The notes: generated by a model from the letters alone, not told the origin. A stretch of DNA of 64,000 nt from Bacteriovoracaceae bacterium (GCA_024711325.1 JANJTC010000005.1:868001-932000), one strand, 5' to 3'; counted from the stretch's first letter, positions 1 to 9,533 are shown. Program-made: numbers and translations.

Positions 1-1268
1 GGCATAGGGCCGATATGGCCATGCTGGATTTTGAAGACTCACTGAAGCCAAGCTTTGAGAACATTCTTAATGGATATAAAAATGTAATAGGTGCAGTGGC
101 AGGAAATCTGACGACATTTGTGGGGGATAAGAAATATCAACTTAATCCGCAGGATAAAGCTTACGTTATGGTTAGAGTTCGAGGGCTTCATCTGAGCGAA
201 TCAAATTTTAGGATCCATGGAGAAGAGATATCAGGAGGACTTCTCGATTTTGTCACATGCTTTTATCATACGGCAAAGATATATCAGGAGCAAAATCTCA
301 CACCCAAGTATTATGTACCTAAATGCGAACATTATCTTGAGGCACGCTGGTGGAACGATCTGTTTACCGAAATGGAAAAGCTCATGGGTTATGAGAAACC
401 CTTTCTAAGAGTAACTTTTTTAATCGAAACATTACCGGCCACGTTTCAGGTGGAAGAAATTCTTTATGAAATCAGAGATCATGCAGCGGGGCTTAATGTC
501 GGACGCTGGGACAAAATATTCAGCGATATAAAAGTACTTATGAATCATCCGGATCGAATCATGGCCGACAGAGGTTCGATTACGATGATGAGACCCTGGA
601 TGGAGAACTATGCAAAACGCGTGATTAAAATCTGTCATGATAGAGGTGCGTTTGCGATGGGAGGAATGGCCGCCTTCACACCGGGTAAGACAAAAGAACT
701 TAGACTAGAACAAACGAAGAAAGTCCTGGAAGATAAAAATCGTGAACGTGAATGGGGACATGATGGGTGTTGGGTCTCCCATCCTTACTTTATTGGAGTC
801 GCGATGGAGGCGATGAATTTTGTGAACCAACTTCACATGAAAACTTCCTTTGATAAATATGCAGATATCCTCCCCAAAGGCACTGGTCCTCATACTCTAG
901 GAGGATTACGGACAAATATAAGAGTAGGCATTGCCTACATGAACGGTTGGCAAAAGGACATCGGTTGTGTTGCCTTTGATAATTTGATGGAAGATTTGGC
1001 CACACTTGAAATTTCCCGTGCTCAAACATGGCAATGGCTCCACCATAAGCTACGTTTGGATGATGGAACCATCGTCACCAAGGGACTGGTTACTCAAATT
1101 TTTCAGGAAGAGTTTCAAAACATTCTGCTTGAAATGAAAAACGAAATTCCTGAAAAATTTCATCGACAACTGGAAGTTGATCTTGAGCATGCTAAAACTG
1201 CCGCTTTAAAGCTCTTTACTCAAGAAGAGATGCAGGACTTCCTCTCGCTTGTTTCAGAACCTGTTTAA
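1..1268 (+). CDS. aceB: Malate synthase (5' partial)
   Basis: Condenses glyoxylate with acetyl-CoA to malate, the second step of the glyoxylate shunt. The reading frame is open to the left edge (codons run from base 3), so about 110 N-terminal residues of a roughly 530-residue family lie outside the window; the ATG at 15 is internal. The MLDFEDS block, the VRVRGLHLSE block with the catalytic arginine, and NLMEDLATLEISR with the catalytic aspartate near the C-terminus are all present. Isocitrate lyase follows after about 20 bases, so the two form an operon. The family call is firm; only the 5' end is missing. Confidence 0.96.
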   Translation, partial: HRADMAMLDFEDSLKPSFENILNGYKNVIGAVAGNLTTFVGDKKYQLNPQDKAYVMVRVRGLHLSESNFRIHGEEISGGLLDFVTCFYHTAKIYQEQNLTPKYYVPKCEHYLEARWWNDLFTEMEKLMGYEKPFLRVTFLIETLPATFQVEEILYEIRDHAAGLNVGRWDKIFSDIKVLMNHPDRIMADRGSITMMRPWMENYAKRVIKICHDRGAFAMGGMAAFTPGKTKELRLEQTKKVLEDKNREREWGHDGCWVSHPYFIGVAMEAMNFVNQLHMKTSFDKYADILPKGTGPHTLGGLRTNIRVGIAYMNGWQKDIGCVAFDNLMEDLATLEISRAQTWQWLHHKLRLDDGTIVTKGLVTQIFQEEFQNILLEMKNEIPEKFHRQLEVDLEHAKTAALKLFTQEEMQDFLSLVSEPV

Positions 1269-1289
1269 TTTTGGAAAAGGATGTTGAAT

Positions 1290-2579
1290 ATGGAAACAAA
1301 TTTATCTAAATCCCGTGAACTGAAGGCACGTTGGGTTTCTGATCCCAGATGGAAAAATATAAAACGTGATTATTCTGCCGAAGACGTCATAAAGCTTCGG
1401 GGGTCGGTTAACATTCAATACACATTGGCAGAGTTGGGAGCGCAGAGACTTTGGGAACTGATGCAAAGGGAAGATTATGTTCATGCTTTAGGTGCCTTGA
1501 CGGGTAATCAAGCCGTTCAGCAAGTCAGGGCCGGTCTTGAAGCGATATATTTAAGTGGTTGGCAAGTGGCCGCTGATGCCAACTTATCTGGCAATATGTA
1601 CCCAGATCAAAGTTTGTATCCTTCGAATTCCGTTCCTAATGTTGTCCAGAAAATAAATCGCGCTTTGATACGGGCCGATCAGATTGAATGTGTAGAAGGA
1701 AATACAGGCCGTCATTGGCTGGCACCGATTATTGCCGATGCTGAAGCCGGTTTTGGTGGTCCTTTAAATTCTTTTGAACTCATGAAAAGTATGATCGAAG
1801 CTGGCGCTGCTGGTGTTCACTTTGAAGATCAGCTGGCCTCAGAAAAAAAATGTGGTCACCTTGGTGGTAAAGTCCTGATACCTACTGCACAGTTTATTCG
1901 TACTTTAACTGCTGCTCGGCTAGCGGCCGATGTCCTGGATGTTCAAACTATTATCATTGCCAGAACTGATGCTCAAGGGGCCGAACTTCTAACTAGCGAT
2001 ATCGATGAAAGAGATCGAGAATTTATGACTGGAGAAAGAACTACTGAAGGATTTTACAAAATCAAATCAGGTATTAATTCAGCCATTGCCCGAGGCCTCG
2101 CTTATGCGCCTTATGCTGATCTTGTGTGGTGTGAAACTTCTTCACCTGACCTTAAGCAGGCACGACAGTTTGCTGAGGCAATTCGTTCTGAATTTCCTGA
2201 TAAGCTTCTTGCCTACAACTGTTCTCCATCATTTAACTGGAAAAAGAATCTAAGTGATAGCGAGATTGCTAGCTTTCAAAGAGATCTTGGAGCAATGGGG
2301 TATAAATTTCAGTTTGTCACTCTGGCCGGTTTTCATGCTTTAAACCATAGCATGTATGAATTGGCGCTGGATTATAAGGAAAGAGGGATGAGTGCTTATT
2401 CAAAACTTCAAGAACAAGAATTTTCAAGTGAAAAATACGGGTATACGGCAACTAAACATCAACGAGAGGTCGGGACCGGCTATTTTGATGAAGTGAGTTC
2501 AGTCATATCCGGAGGCTGTTCTTCGACTTTGGCCTATGAAGGATCTACTGAGAGGGCGCAATTTCAGCACCCTCATTGA
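1290..2579 (+). CDS. aceA: Isocitrate lyase
   Basis: Cleaves isocitrate to glyoxylate and succinate, bypassing the decarboxylating steps of the TCA cycle. The catalytic signature KKCGHLGGK is seen with its cysteine near residue 188, and the ~430-residue length is normal for the bacterial class. An ATG at 1281 directly abuts the AAAAGG ribosome site, whereas the ATG at 1290 sits 9 bases from it, so I chose 1290. It lies directly behind malate synthase. An aceB-aceA pair points to growth on acetate or fatty acids, which fits a cell that consumes prey lipid (inference). Confidence 0.96.
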   Translation: METNLSKSRELKARWVSDPRWKNIKRDYSAEDVIKLRGSVNIQYTLAELGAQRLWELMQREDYVHALGALTGNQAVQQVRAGLEAIYLSGWQVAADANLSGNMYPDQSLYPSNSVPNVVQKINRALIRADQIECVEGNTGRHWLAPIIADAEAGFGGPLNSFELMKSMIEAGAAGVHFEDQLASEKKCGHLGGKVLIPTAQFIRTLTAARLAADVLDVQTIIIARTDAQGAELLTSDIDERDREFMTGERTTEGFYKIKSGINSAIARGLAYAPYADLVWCETSSPDLKQARQFAEAIRSEFPDKLLAYNCSPSFNWKKNLSDSEIASFQRDLGAMGYKFQFVTLAGFHALNHSMYELALDYKERGMSAYSKLQEQEFSSEKYGYTATKHQREVGTGYFDEVSSVISGGCSSTLAYEGSTERAQFQHPH

Positions 2580-2581
2580 GC

Positions 2582-3064
2582 TTAAAGACTATTTAAGTAT
2601 TTTAGAGTTCTCGGCACTAAAGAAAGATCTTTTTTTGCCGCAATAATGAGCTTAACTAATTGGGCCTGCTTGATTTTCGCGGTTTTAAGCTTTTGGCAGC
2701 CAAGGCTTTCCATTGGATCTGTGATCTTAAAAATGGAAATGTGTTGAGGCCACAAATTAGTTTCACGATTACTTCCACCAGCACAAAGTGGGATCAGGTG
2801 ATCTATCTTATAATCAGATCGATTATTCAATTTTAGACGATAACCATTATGACGATATTCCCTGAAGACATCATCCTTTAACATTGGATCTACTTCTCTA
2901 TTACAGTAAGCAATTTTTTCAGGATATCGATATGAATCAGGCCGATCACATAAGGCACCTGGGGTGAGTGAAGTATCTGGACCTTGAGGAAATTCAGCTT
3001 TGAAAACTGGTGCTGCCAAAAGTGAACTTGAGATCAGTAGTAGTCCAAGGAATAAATGCTTCAT
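2582..3064 (-). CDS. Secreted HNH-type endonuclease
   Basis: A 160-residue protein with a clear signal peptide (about residues 1-17, ending LLAAP). It has an HNH-like core: DYKIDHLIPLCAGGSN followed by NLWPQ, which is the beta-beta-alpha metal-finger pattern (D-H, then N). Four cysteines outside the core could form disulfides, consistent with export. It lies convergent to isocitrate lyase, 2 bases from its stop. The likely role is degrading nucleic acid outside the cell or in the periplasm. The nuclease fold call is good; substrate preference is unknown. Confidence 0.8.
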   Translation of the reverse strand: MKHLFLGLLLISSSLLAAPVFKAEFPQGPDTSLTPGALCDRPDSYRYPEKIAYCNREVDPMLKDDVFREYRHNGYRLKLNNRSDYKIDHLIPLCAGGSNRETNLWPQHISIFKITDPMESLGCQKLKTAKIKQAQLVKLIIAAKKDLSLVPRTLKYLNSL

Positions 3065-3177
3065 GAAAGGCCCTCTCTATTGATGTGCAGCATTGATACA
3101 TCGAGAGAATGGTTGGTGTCAAGCGTGGCTAATGATTCATATAAGATTTACTTATAGGATAAGCTGCGGAATCTTCG

Positions 3178-4275
3178 TTAATGATAGGGTAAAAAAACGA
3201 TGAAATTTGTGCCATTTACTGCATCACTAGTGACTCTCACACTACCGCCCATCGCTTCCGCCAGACCGCGCACCAGTGTAAGACCCAGGCCCCATCCTTG
3301 CTTACCGCTGGCATGACCCGTTTTGGAACGTTCAAAAGGATTAAACAGGAGAGGCAAATCATCGGGAGGAATGGGCCTGCCTGTATTATGCACAGTAAGA
3401 ATGACCCCTTTTGTTTCAGCAGAGAGAGTGATGGTAATAGGATTTGTATCATGGCCGTACTTGACAGCATTTTGGCAGAGATTTTCCAGTATCCTGCGGA
3501 TGTATTTTTTACTCCATCGTCCGGTTAAAGTCGGCGGCATGATAGTTTGAAAACGTGGCCCATGGATACCCACAAGCTCATTTACTGTTTCACGTATACA
3601 TTCACATATATCTACTTCTTCAAGCTCTACTGGGAGGGTCTTACCTGCCCGGATTTTATTGGCATCAAGTAGATCTCTTACCATGTGCTCGATTCTAGTC
3701 ATGTTGAATAGTATTTTTTCAGAAAACTTATCAAAGGCTTCACTGTCATCTTTTTTTCGGATGAGGAGCTCAGTAGACATGCGCATGGCCGTGAGTGGTG
3801 TTTGTAGATCATGAGTCAAGGCCGAAACAAAAGTTTCCCGGAGTTCTTTTTCATTTTCCAGTGACTTTACAGCGTTCTCTGCTTCAAGTTTAGCGAGCAT
3901 CAGGTTATTCACAAGCTTGCGGGCAATGAATCCTGAGATTGCGAAGATTAAAAGACGTAAATAGTCCTGAGGGAAGATGATCTCGAAGCGTTCAAAAGGA
4001 TGAACAAAGTAGTATTGAGATGCTATCAGGGACATTAAAACTGCCGAAATGCCGTCTCCGTACATGCTGGCAAAGATGATGGCGAGGTAATAAACCAAGA
4101 AAGGAGCAGGAGTGATGTACTCCCAGAGAGCTTTTTGAATGAATGTTGCAGCGACAACAATAATAAAAGAAAGTAAGTATTTATAAAATCTGTGCTGCTT
4201 GAATTCTCTCAGTTTCATTCTCTTCATGTGAGAAAGTATAGTATCAAGAGATTGCGAAGGACAGAAACTATGCAT
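3178..4275 (-). CDS. DUF4118 membrane sensor histidine kinase
   Basis: A 365-residue sensor kinase. Three to four hydrophobic segments in the first ~110 residues match the DUF4118 four-helix module of KdpD-type kinases (YLLSFIIVVAA, APFLVYYLAIIFAS, GISAVLMSLIAS). A HisKA domain follows with phospho-acceptor LTHDLQTPLT, then the N box NLCQNAVKYG and the G box GWGLGLTLVRG. No response regulator is adjacent in this direction, so it is an orphan here. The KdpD N-terminal and USP domains are absent. The ATG at 4275 has a modest AGGTG upstream. A small ORF with a strong ribosome site ends 12 bases before it. Confidence 0.88.
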   Translation of the reverse strand: MHSFCPSQSLDTILSHMKRMKLREFKQHRFYKYLLSFIIVVAATFIQKALWEYITPAPFLVYYLAIIFASMYGDGISAVLMSLIASQYYFVHPFERFEIIFPQDYLRLLIFAISGFIARKLVNNLMLAKLEAENAVKSLENEKELRETFVSALTHDLQTPLTAMRMSTELLIRKKDDSEAFDKFSEKILFNMTRIEHMVRDLLDANKIRAGKTLPVELEEVDICECIRETVNELVGIHGPRFQTIMPPTLTGRWSKKYIRRILENLCQNAVKYGHDTNPITITLSAETKGVILTVHNTGRPIPPDDLPLLFNPFERSKTGHASGKQGWGLGLTLVRGLAEAMGGSVRVTSDAVNGTNFIVFLPYH

Positions 4276-4287
4276 TTAACGCAACAC

Positions 4288-4398
4288 CTACGGAGGGTGT
4301 AGGAACTGAGAGATTTTCATCCAGCCATTCATCAAGCGCGGCTTAAGGATCATTGTCGTTAGAACTCTGAAGAAAAAAATTGTCTGATACATTCTCAT
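4288..4398 (-). CDS. Possible 36-residue small protein or leader upstream of the kinase
   Basis: A 36-codon reading frame whose ATG at 4398 is preceded at 7 bases by AAGGAG (4406-4411), a much better ribosome site than that of the downstream kinase. The peptide begins MRMYQTIFFF and is hydrophobic then basic. Its TAG lies 12 bases before the kinase ATG, so it could be a coupled leader or a small membrane partner. No homologue is recognised, and only the initiation signal and position support it. Confidence 0.4.
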   Translation of the reverse strand: MRMYQTIFFFRVLTTMILKPRLMNGWMKISQFLHPP

Positions 4399-4483
4399 GA
4401 GCAAGCTCCTTTTTATTGCCTTGTCATGACTTTATAAAAAGAATGTTGATTCTTTGTGGATCTTAATGGTGGTAAATATTGCC

Positions 4484-5956
4484 TTAGATCTTATGCAACA
4501 AAACGCGAAGGCATGCGCCATTAATTTTTTCCTGGTTCAAGAGATTTACCATCTCCACCTGCCCACCATGAACTTGTGCAATCGTTTTCATGATGACTGA
4601 CCCAAGCCCAAGGGAGAAGTCATCTGGATCTTTTTCTTTGCGTTGACGTCTTTCTCTGCGTTTTCCAAATGCCAGTATGGACTCTTCAGAAAGGCCAGGG
4701 CCATCATCCATAATTAAAATTTCTACCTGATCTCTTAAATTGTTAATTTTGACTGTGATGGAATTTACAGCATAGCGAGCGGCATTATCAAAGGCGTTTC
4801 TAAATAGACGCGTAATTAAATGGCTATCTCCCAGAATCACAGGAGTGGCCACATCATCTTGGATAAGCCTCCAGTTAAGATTTTGACCTGATGCGATCTG
4901 GCGTGAAAGCACTTCCGTTTCTAATAATGAATTTAGATTAATTTTTTCTGTAGTTGTTTTGTAGTGTGGCCCATCAATCGTAGCAATAAGTGTTAGTTTA
5001 TCTAACAAATCTTTGAAATAGCGGATATCAGTACCAACCATAGAAAAGATTTCACTCCTTTCTTCTGCACTCAATAGATCTTGATGTTCTTTCAAAGTCT
5101 CGAATGCAGTACTCAAGCTTGTAAGAGGGGTTCTTAAGTCATGACCTAACTCTTGCAATAGATTGGAACGGGAAACTTCGGTATCTCTCAATCTCATAAC
5201 CAACCGTTCAATCTCATCGGCCATGCGGTTAAAATCCAAAATCAAGTTTCCAAATTCATCAAAACGTTTTATTTCAAAACGGGCCTTCAAGTCACCTGCT
5301 CCGAGCTTTGATAAAACTTTCCTGGCCTCACCTGATTTACGCCGGAGATAATAGAAGCTAATCGAGAGGGCCAAAAATACTGCCAAGGCCGCAGTCGTAA
5401 ATGTATGGGTACCTTGAATGATAAGATAGGGGCCTTGGAATAGAGTCCTTTCATTATATGAAATAAGGTATGTCACCGGTGTTGTATCAAGTTTAACCAC
5501 AAAGGTCTTAGGCTCAAGAAGAAACCTTTGTTCATTTGATTGAATGCCATGAATTTTTTTTGGCTTTTTCAATTTCTTCCATTCAATGGGAAGAGGTTGA
5601 CTGGTGGTCGTTGAAAGGATTGTTCCTTTTTGGCTTACCAGCCATAATGAAGGCTTGGGTCGATGGTCATCTTTAGAGACTCCTAAATCCGGTCCGAATT
5701 CAGTTAGTTTGAGAAGGTTGTATGTGTCTCCTTTGACTTCAGGAGGGGCACTTACTTTATTGACGTTAATCTTAGACACAGGCTGATAGTTATTTCTCTT
5801 CTCAATAACGCGAGCGACATACATGAAGTAACCGTATCGATATTCTTCTACCGCCATGTCGGAAATTCGAACGAGACTGTAAAGGGAAATTAAGCTAAGG
5901 GTGAGTGCTCCTATTACGCTTATGAAGAAAAGCTTAAAATAAAAGAGCGACTTCAT
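4484..5956 (-). CDS. HAMP-containing sensor histidine kinase
   Basis: A 490-residue EnvZ-like kinase. One N-terminal membrane helix (residues ~7-30), a ~150-residue periplasmic region and a second helix (TTAALAVFLALSISFYYL) lead into a HAMP linker. HisKA follows with LGHDLRTPLT, then N-box NAFDNAARYA, D-box DDGPGLS and G-box LGLGSVIMKT. Its start codon directly follows the stop of the response regulator gene, so both are translated from one message and form a cognate pair. The signal is unknown. The periplasmic sensor has no recognised domain. Confidence 0.92.
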   Translation of the reverse strand: MKSLFYFKLFFISVIGALTLSLISLYSLVRISDMAVEEYRYGYFMYVARVIEKRNNYQPVSKINVNKVSAPPEVKGDTYNLLKLTEFGPDLGVSKDDHRPKPSLWLVSQKGTILSTTTSQPLPIEWKKLKKPKKIHGIQSNEQRFLLEPKTFVVKLDTTPVTYLISYNERTLFQGPYLIIQGTHTFTTAALAVFLALSISFYYLRRKSGEARKVLSKLGAGDLKARFEIKRFDEFGNLILDFNRMADEIERLVMRLRDTEVSRSNLLQELGHDLRTPLTSLSTAFETLKEHQDLLSAEERSEIFSMVGTDIRYFKDLLDKLTLIATIDGPHYKTTTEKINLNSLLETEVLSRQIASGQNLNWRLIQDDVATPVILGDSHLITRLFRNAFDNAARYAVNSITVKINNLRDQVEILIMDDGPGLSEESILAFGKRRERRQRKEKDPDDFSLGLGSVIMKTIAQVHGGQVEMVNLLNQEKINGACLRVLLHKI

Positions 5957-6631
5957 TTATGTTTTCCACTCGAGGCGATAGCCTAATCCATACACGGAGG
6001 ATATTTGAAGTGATTGTCCTGCGATATCACGAATCTTTCTTCTTAAATGACTCATGTGAGAATCTACAGTGCGGTCATAAAGATCAGCATTATCATAAAG
6101 AGTCGAGAGAATGTTTTCCCTGGTAACTATATCTCCTGATCGTCTTGCAAGGAGTATAAGGATATCCAGTTCTTTTCGACCAAGAGAGATCATCTCTCCC
6201 ATCAGCGTAACCACACGTTTGGCCGGATCAATTGATAGTTCTCCGAATTTTATAGTTTGCATGTGGGGAGCGATACGTTTAACAAATTTACTTACGCGAA
6301 CTTTAAGCTCTTCAAGTCCAAATGGCTTACGTAGGTAATCATCAGCACCGTTTTTAATACCTTTCACAACAGTCGCCTCATCAGTACGAGCACTCAAAAA
6401 TACAATTGGTACCTCATTACCGGCTTCCCGAACTTTTTGGCAAAGATCAAGGCCACTACCATCGGGCAAGCCGATGTCCATTAGGAGCAAATCAAAATGC
6501 TCTGAGTTTATTTTGAACCAGGCCTCCTGGAAGGTGGTGGCATTTTCTGTTTCATAACCACTTAACTTAAGATTAAGTTTCAAAATTTTTGTGATTTGTG
6601 GATCATCTTCAATGATTAGAATTTTTGACAT
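5957..6631 (-). CDS. OmpR-family response regulator
   Basis: A 224-residue two-domain regulator. The receiver is complete: acidic pair IIEDD, phospho-acceptor in LLMDIGLPDG, and lysine in RKPFG. The C-terminal winged helix is full length, with the recognition-helix stretch TVDSHMSHLRRK and the terminal SSVYGLGYRL. It is first in the operon, immediately followed by its kinase. It is also the intact reference for two degenerate relatives in this window (13703 and 31697), which share the same linker and the FGELxID and I-S-x-G-K/R-x-E motifs. Confidence 0.93.
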   Translation of the reverse strand: MSKILIIEDDPQITKILKLNLKLSGYETENATTFQEAWFKINSEHFDLLLMDIGLPDGSGLDLCQKVREAGNEVPIVFLSARTDEATVVKGIKNGADDYLRKPFGLEELKVRVSKFVKRIAPHMQTIKFGELSIDPAKRVVTLMGEMISLGRKELDILILLARRSGDIVTRENILSTLYDNADLYDRTVDSHMSHLRRKIRDIAGQSLQISSVYGLGYRLEWKT

Positions 6632-6717
6632 AGATTTCCTCGTAGTTCGAATATTACTCTGAAGAACAAATTAATAAATAGAAATAAATCCGGAGATTCA
6701 CTGTCAGAGAATCGCGA

Positions 6718-6981
6718 TTAATTCTTCTTTTCATAAAGTCGATGGAAAAAGTTCTGGCAATTATTACTTAGTTGATCACGATTGTTTTCAAGACAAGCTA
6801 TGAAATATCCATGGTCTTCACGTGGATGGCCACATCCCATGGATTGCATTTCCTTAAAACATCCTCGGGAGAGACTCAAGTTCTCAGATGAAGGTTGTAT
6901 GCCTTGACCGGGCCTATGTTCCATATCTCCATAACTATTTATTGAGAAAATAATACCAACAACCATTACTCTGATTTTCAT
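6718..6981 (-). CDS. Small secreted cysteine-rich protein
   Basis: An 87-residue protein with a short hydrophobic start and four cysteines. The segment ACLENNRDQLSNNCQNFF closely follows the CLxxNxxxLSxxC pattern of the Cys_rich_FGFR (GLG1) repeat. Its ATG overlaps the stop of the upstream metalloprotease candidate by ATGA, with AAAGGA in front, so the two are translationally coupled. I infer that it may fold with, inhibit or escort the upstream protein. No direct function is known. Confidence 0.72.
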   Translation of the reverse strand: MKIRVMVVGIIFSINSYGDMEHRPGQGIQPSSENLSLSRGCFKEMQSMGCGHPREDHGYFIACLENNRDQLSNNCQNFFHRLYEKKN

Positions 6982-7625
6982 AAAAATTCCTTTCCGATTT
7001 CACCAACCAAATTCCCCAGAGCATAAGGGACTGAATAATCACGACTACTAGACCAGGATGAGTCATGGATGAAACCAAGTTTATGCATCCACTCATGAAA
7101 AAGATTATGAGCAACACCTGCGGCAGTATAAATATTAAAATATTTTGTGTTCACCCAGATTCGATTGGAAGAAGCATAGGTATATCCAACCACATTGGTA
7201 GAAGCATAATAAAGCTCTACCTCGGCTTCCATGGTATTATTTTTTGCGGGTAGAAGTCTTTCGGCCCCATCTAGTATGATCTGATAGATTTGGGCATTAC
7301 TATAACCGCCATTGTCTACAAAAGTTTTTTTACCGTTATAAGTATGGTTTAATACTTTGCTTCGAAATTCTTCCGTTGCCACAACCATTTTAATTATCTC
7401 AATGGCCTCTTCCATTTTCTCTTGTTGTTCTGATGTGAAGTTAACGAAATGAATTCTTGCATCAAAGGTCAATGCCTCATTTGGGATAGGGTCTTGATCA
7501 CTATGATCCCCGTAGATATTGTCTGTGACTTTTACGGAAGTATTGTCACTATTTTTGCTTCCTGATTGGTTACATGATGCTATTAGTAAGCTCATGATGA
7601 TCAGGATTATTGTCATCTTCTTCAT
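6978..7625 (-). CDS. Lipoprotein with HExxHxxGxxH metalloprotease-like motif
   Basis: About 215 residues. The signal peptide ends in lipobox LIASC, so the protein is predicted to be lipid-anchored. Near residues 177-187 it carries HEWMHKLGFIH, which fits HExxHxxGxxH, the zinc-binding consensus of metzincins. It is followed by a conserved tail (YSVPYALG, then V-x-E). A second gene at 14657 shares the motif, the tail and the segment ending IWVNTKYFN/IWMNTKYFN, so these are paralogues. ATG codons at 7634 and 7625 are both possible. It is coupled to a cysteine-rich gene downstream. Protease activity is inferred from the motif; no family name is recognised. Confidence 0.78.
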   Translation of the reverse strand: MKKMTIILIIMSLLIASCNQSGSKNSDNTSVKVTDNIYGDHSDQDPIPNEALTFDARIHFVNFTSEQQEKMEEAIEIIKMVVATEEFRSKVLNHTYNGKKTFVDNGGYSNAQIYQIILDGAERLLPAKNNTMEAEVELYYASTNVVGYTYASSNRIWVNTKYFNIYTAAGVAHNLFHEWMHKLGFIHDSSWSSSRDYSVPYALGNLVGEIGKEFL

Positions 7626-7779
7626 GGCCTGCATGTTGCCATGAAGGAATTTAGTTCTAAATCAGGGTAAATGTTTCCAGGAAATTAAATCAATCAGTTA
7701 AATAACTATGGATTATCCTGCTAAATAGAGATGTTTATGGATTGATTCCACACTCTTTGAAGAATTGAATGTAGGTAAT

Positions 7780-8547
7780 TTACGAATTTTCGGTGATTGC
7801 TTCTCTTAAAGCATGATTCCCCAGGTTTTTATGTGATCGTTCCAAAGTATATATATTAAAAGCATGCCTGATTACTGGTTGGGCCACATTACGAACAGGG
7901 CAACCTCCTGGTGTTTCACCTCTCTCTACACCACCATGGGCATGCCCATGAAAGACAATATCGGCTTTCCCGTAATCAATGGCTTCAGCAAGATAATAAC
8001 TACCTAGGAATGGATAGATTTCTTTTTTTTCACCCATCAAGGTTTGAGCAGTTGGTGAATAGTGAAGTAAGACAATTTTATAATCAGCTTCCATATCTTT
8101 AATAGTATTTTCTAATTCACGTGCCTGACTCTTTGAATGGCGCATGAATGACTTCATTTCCTGCTCTCCAAAATCTGAACCACAGGCGCCGACAAATCCG
8201 CCTCCAAAACCTTTTGCTCCAGCAATTCCAACCCTGTAATCATTAATGCTCAGAATGATTGAATTTCTTTCAAGTACGGTTACTCCCGCTTCAATTAAAA
8301 TATTTGTGACTTGTTCCACTTGATCTACATGGTAGTCATGATTACCTAAAACTGCGACCACAGGTATGGGACATTTTCGTAAGTCTTCAGCAAGGACTTT
8401 CATTTCTTCTGGATGGCCGGTTTGAGTCAAATCTCCTGCCAGTAACATCACATCGGCCTTCTCTTTGAGATTGATAAAATGCTGGCAAAATCTATTATGA
8501 GATTTTCGATCAAAGTGTACGTCTCCAGCAGCTGCAATCCGTATCAT
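7780..8547 (-). CDS. Calcineurin-like metallophosphoesterase
   Basis: A 255-residue phosphoesterase with the full metal-site set in order: GDVHFD near the start, GDLTQTG, GNHDYH, a histidine in LLHYSP, and HGHAHGG near the C-terminus. No signal peptide is seen, so it is probably cytoplasmic. Its ATG overlaps the stop of the upstream nucleotidyltransferase-BON gene (ATGA). The substrate could be a nucleotide, a phosphoprotein or a second messenger, and the sequence does not decide. Confidence 0.9.
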   Translation of the reverse strand: MIRIAAAGDVHFDRKSHNRFCQHFINLKEKADVMLLAGDLTQTGHPEEMKVLAEDLRKCPIPVVAVLGNHDYHVDQVEQVTNILIEAGVTVLERNSIILSINDYRVGIAGAKGFGGGFVGACGSDFGEQEMKSFMRHSKSQARELENTIKDMEADYKIVLLHYSPTAQTLMGEKKEIYPFLGSYYLAEAIDYGKADIVFHGHAHGGVERGETPGGCPVRNVAQPVIRHAFNIYTLERSHKNLGNHALREAITENS

Positions 8548-9533
8548 TTGATGGCCTCACTGCCTTCAGGGGCCTTTAGTTCTCTTACACTTACGAGATT
8601 TTTAAATTCATGTCCTGGTGCCATCTCAGTGATGACCTGATTTAAAGCTTCCATTTGTTCTTCTGTAAAAACTTCGCCTTTTGCAACGATAGCCTCATCT
8701 GACACCATGATTTTCACATCATGTTCTGCAATCCTTTCATCCGTGGTGAGTGCCTCCATTATACGACCTTTAATGTAGATAGGAGAATCCATTCCATCTT
8801 CAGACGTCTCAGGCATCTCTTGAGTTTCTTTTCGATAGGGATGGACAACCGCCTCCGGTACATAAGTCGCAGTATCAAAGACTGAACGGTACAGTCGCTG
8901 GATCACATCATTTGGTATCGCAATATCATTTGATTGTCCGTAAATGAGTAAGGAAAGAATTCGTCTTGGAGCATGTCTGGCCCTTCTAAGAAGGTATTCC
9001 CATTCGATATTTCCCTGCTTAAGAACAGCGAGAGCATCATGCCAATGGTGAGGATTGTGTTCCTGGTGTGCGGCCGCTTTAATAACAATAAAATCTTCAG
9101 GGCTAATTGCATTCACAAATTTTCCCAAGTAGGGCACCCGTCTGACATGCGATCGAACTTCTTCATCAAAGTAGATGTCTCCGCTAGATTTAAAAATGAC
9201 ATCAACTAATATATTTTCCCGCCATGCCTTAAAAAGCCAAAACGGATCACGCTTTTGTGAGGTAAAGCCTTTCGCTTCTAAAACATTTAAAACTTTATCA
9301 GCGTCATCTGGTCTTACAAAAAGGTCAATGTCATGAGTAATTCTTGGTCGACCTAAACTCTTGGCGGCAAATCCACCAATCAGAGCATAGGGAATATTAC
9401 TGACCTCCAATATTTCTATTGCCTCAAACAAAATCTTCTCCAGGCTAGGCAGATCAGTCAGGTTATGATCGTAGTAGTCACGTTCGCACTGCTCCTTTTC
9501 TTCTGCATGGCTTAAGATTTTTTTATTATCCAT
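8544..9533 (-). CDS. Nucleotidyltransferase-BON domain fusion
   Basis: A 329-residue protein. Residues ~48-70 contain ALIGGFAAKSLGR followed by THDIDLFV, the GG...DxD signature of MNT/AbiEii-like minimal nucleotidyltransferases. The C-terminal ~75 residues, from IYIKGRIMEAL through VVAKGEVF-like spacing to VSVREL, have the pattern of a BON domain, usually an envelope or lipid-binding module. I chose the ATG at 9533 because AAGGGGTG lies 6 bases upstream; an in-frame ATG at 9617 lacks such a site. It is coupled to the phosphoesterase. The combination is unusual; no toxin-type neighbour is seen. Confidence 0.75.
   Translation of the reverse strand: MDNKKILSHAEEKEQCERDYYDHNLTDLPSLEKILFEAIEILEVSNIPYALIGGFAAKSLGRPRITHDIDLFVRPDDADKVLNVLEAKGFTSQKRDPFWLFKAWRENILVDVIFKSSGDIYFDEEVRSHVRRVPYLGKFVNAISPEDFIVIKAAAHQEHNPHHWHDALAVLKQGNIEWEYLLRRARHAPRRILSLLIYGQSNDIAIPNDVIQRLYRSVFDTATYVPEAVVHPYRKETQEMPETSEDGMDSPIYIKGRIMEALTTDERIAEHDVKIMVSDEAIVAKGEVFTEEQMEALNQVITEMAPGHEFKNLVSVRELKAPEGSEAIK

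Noticed and set aside
2552..2575. Hairpin at the end of the isocitrate lyase gene as a terminator
   Set aside because: It lies inside the coding region, has a mismatch and no T-tract.
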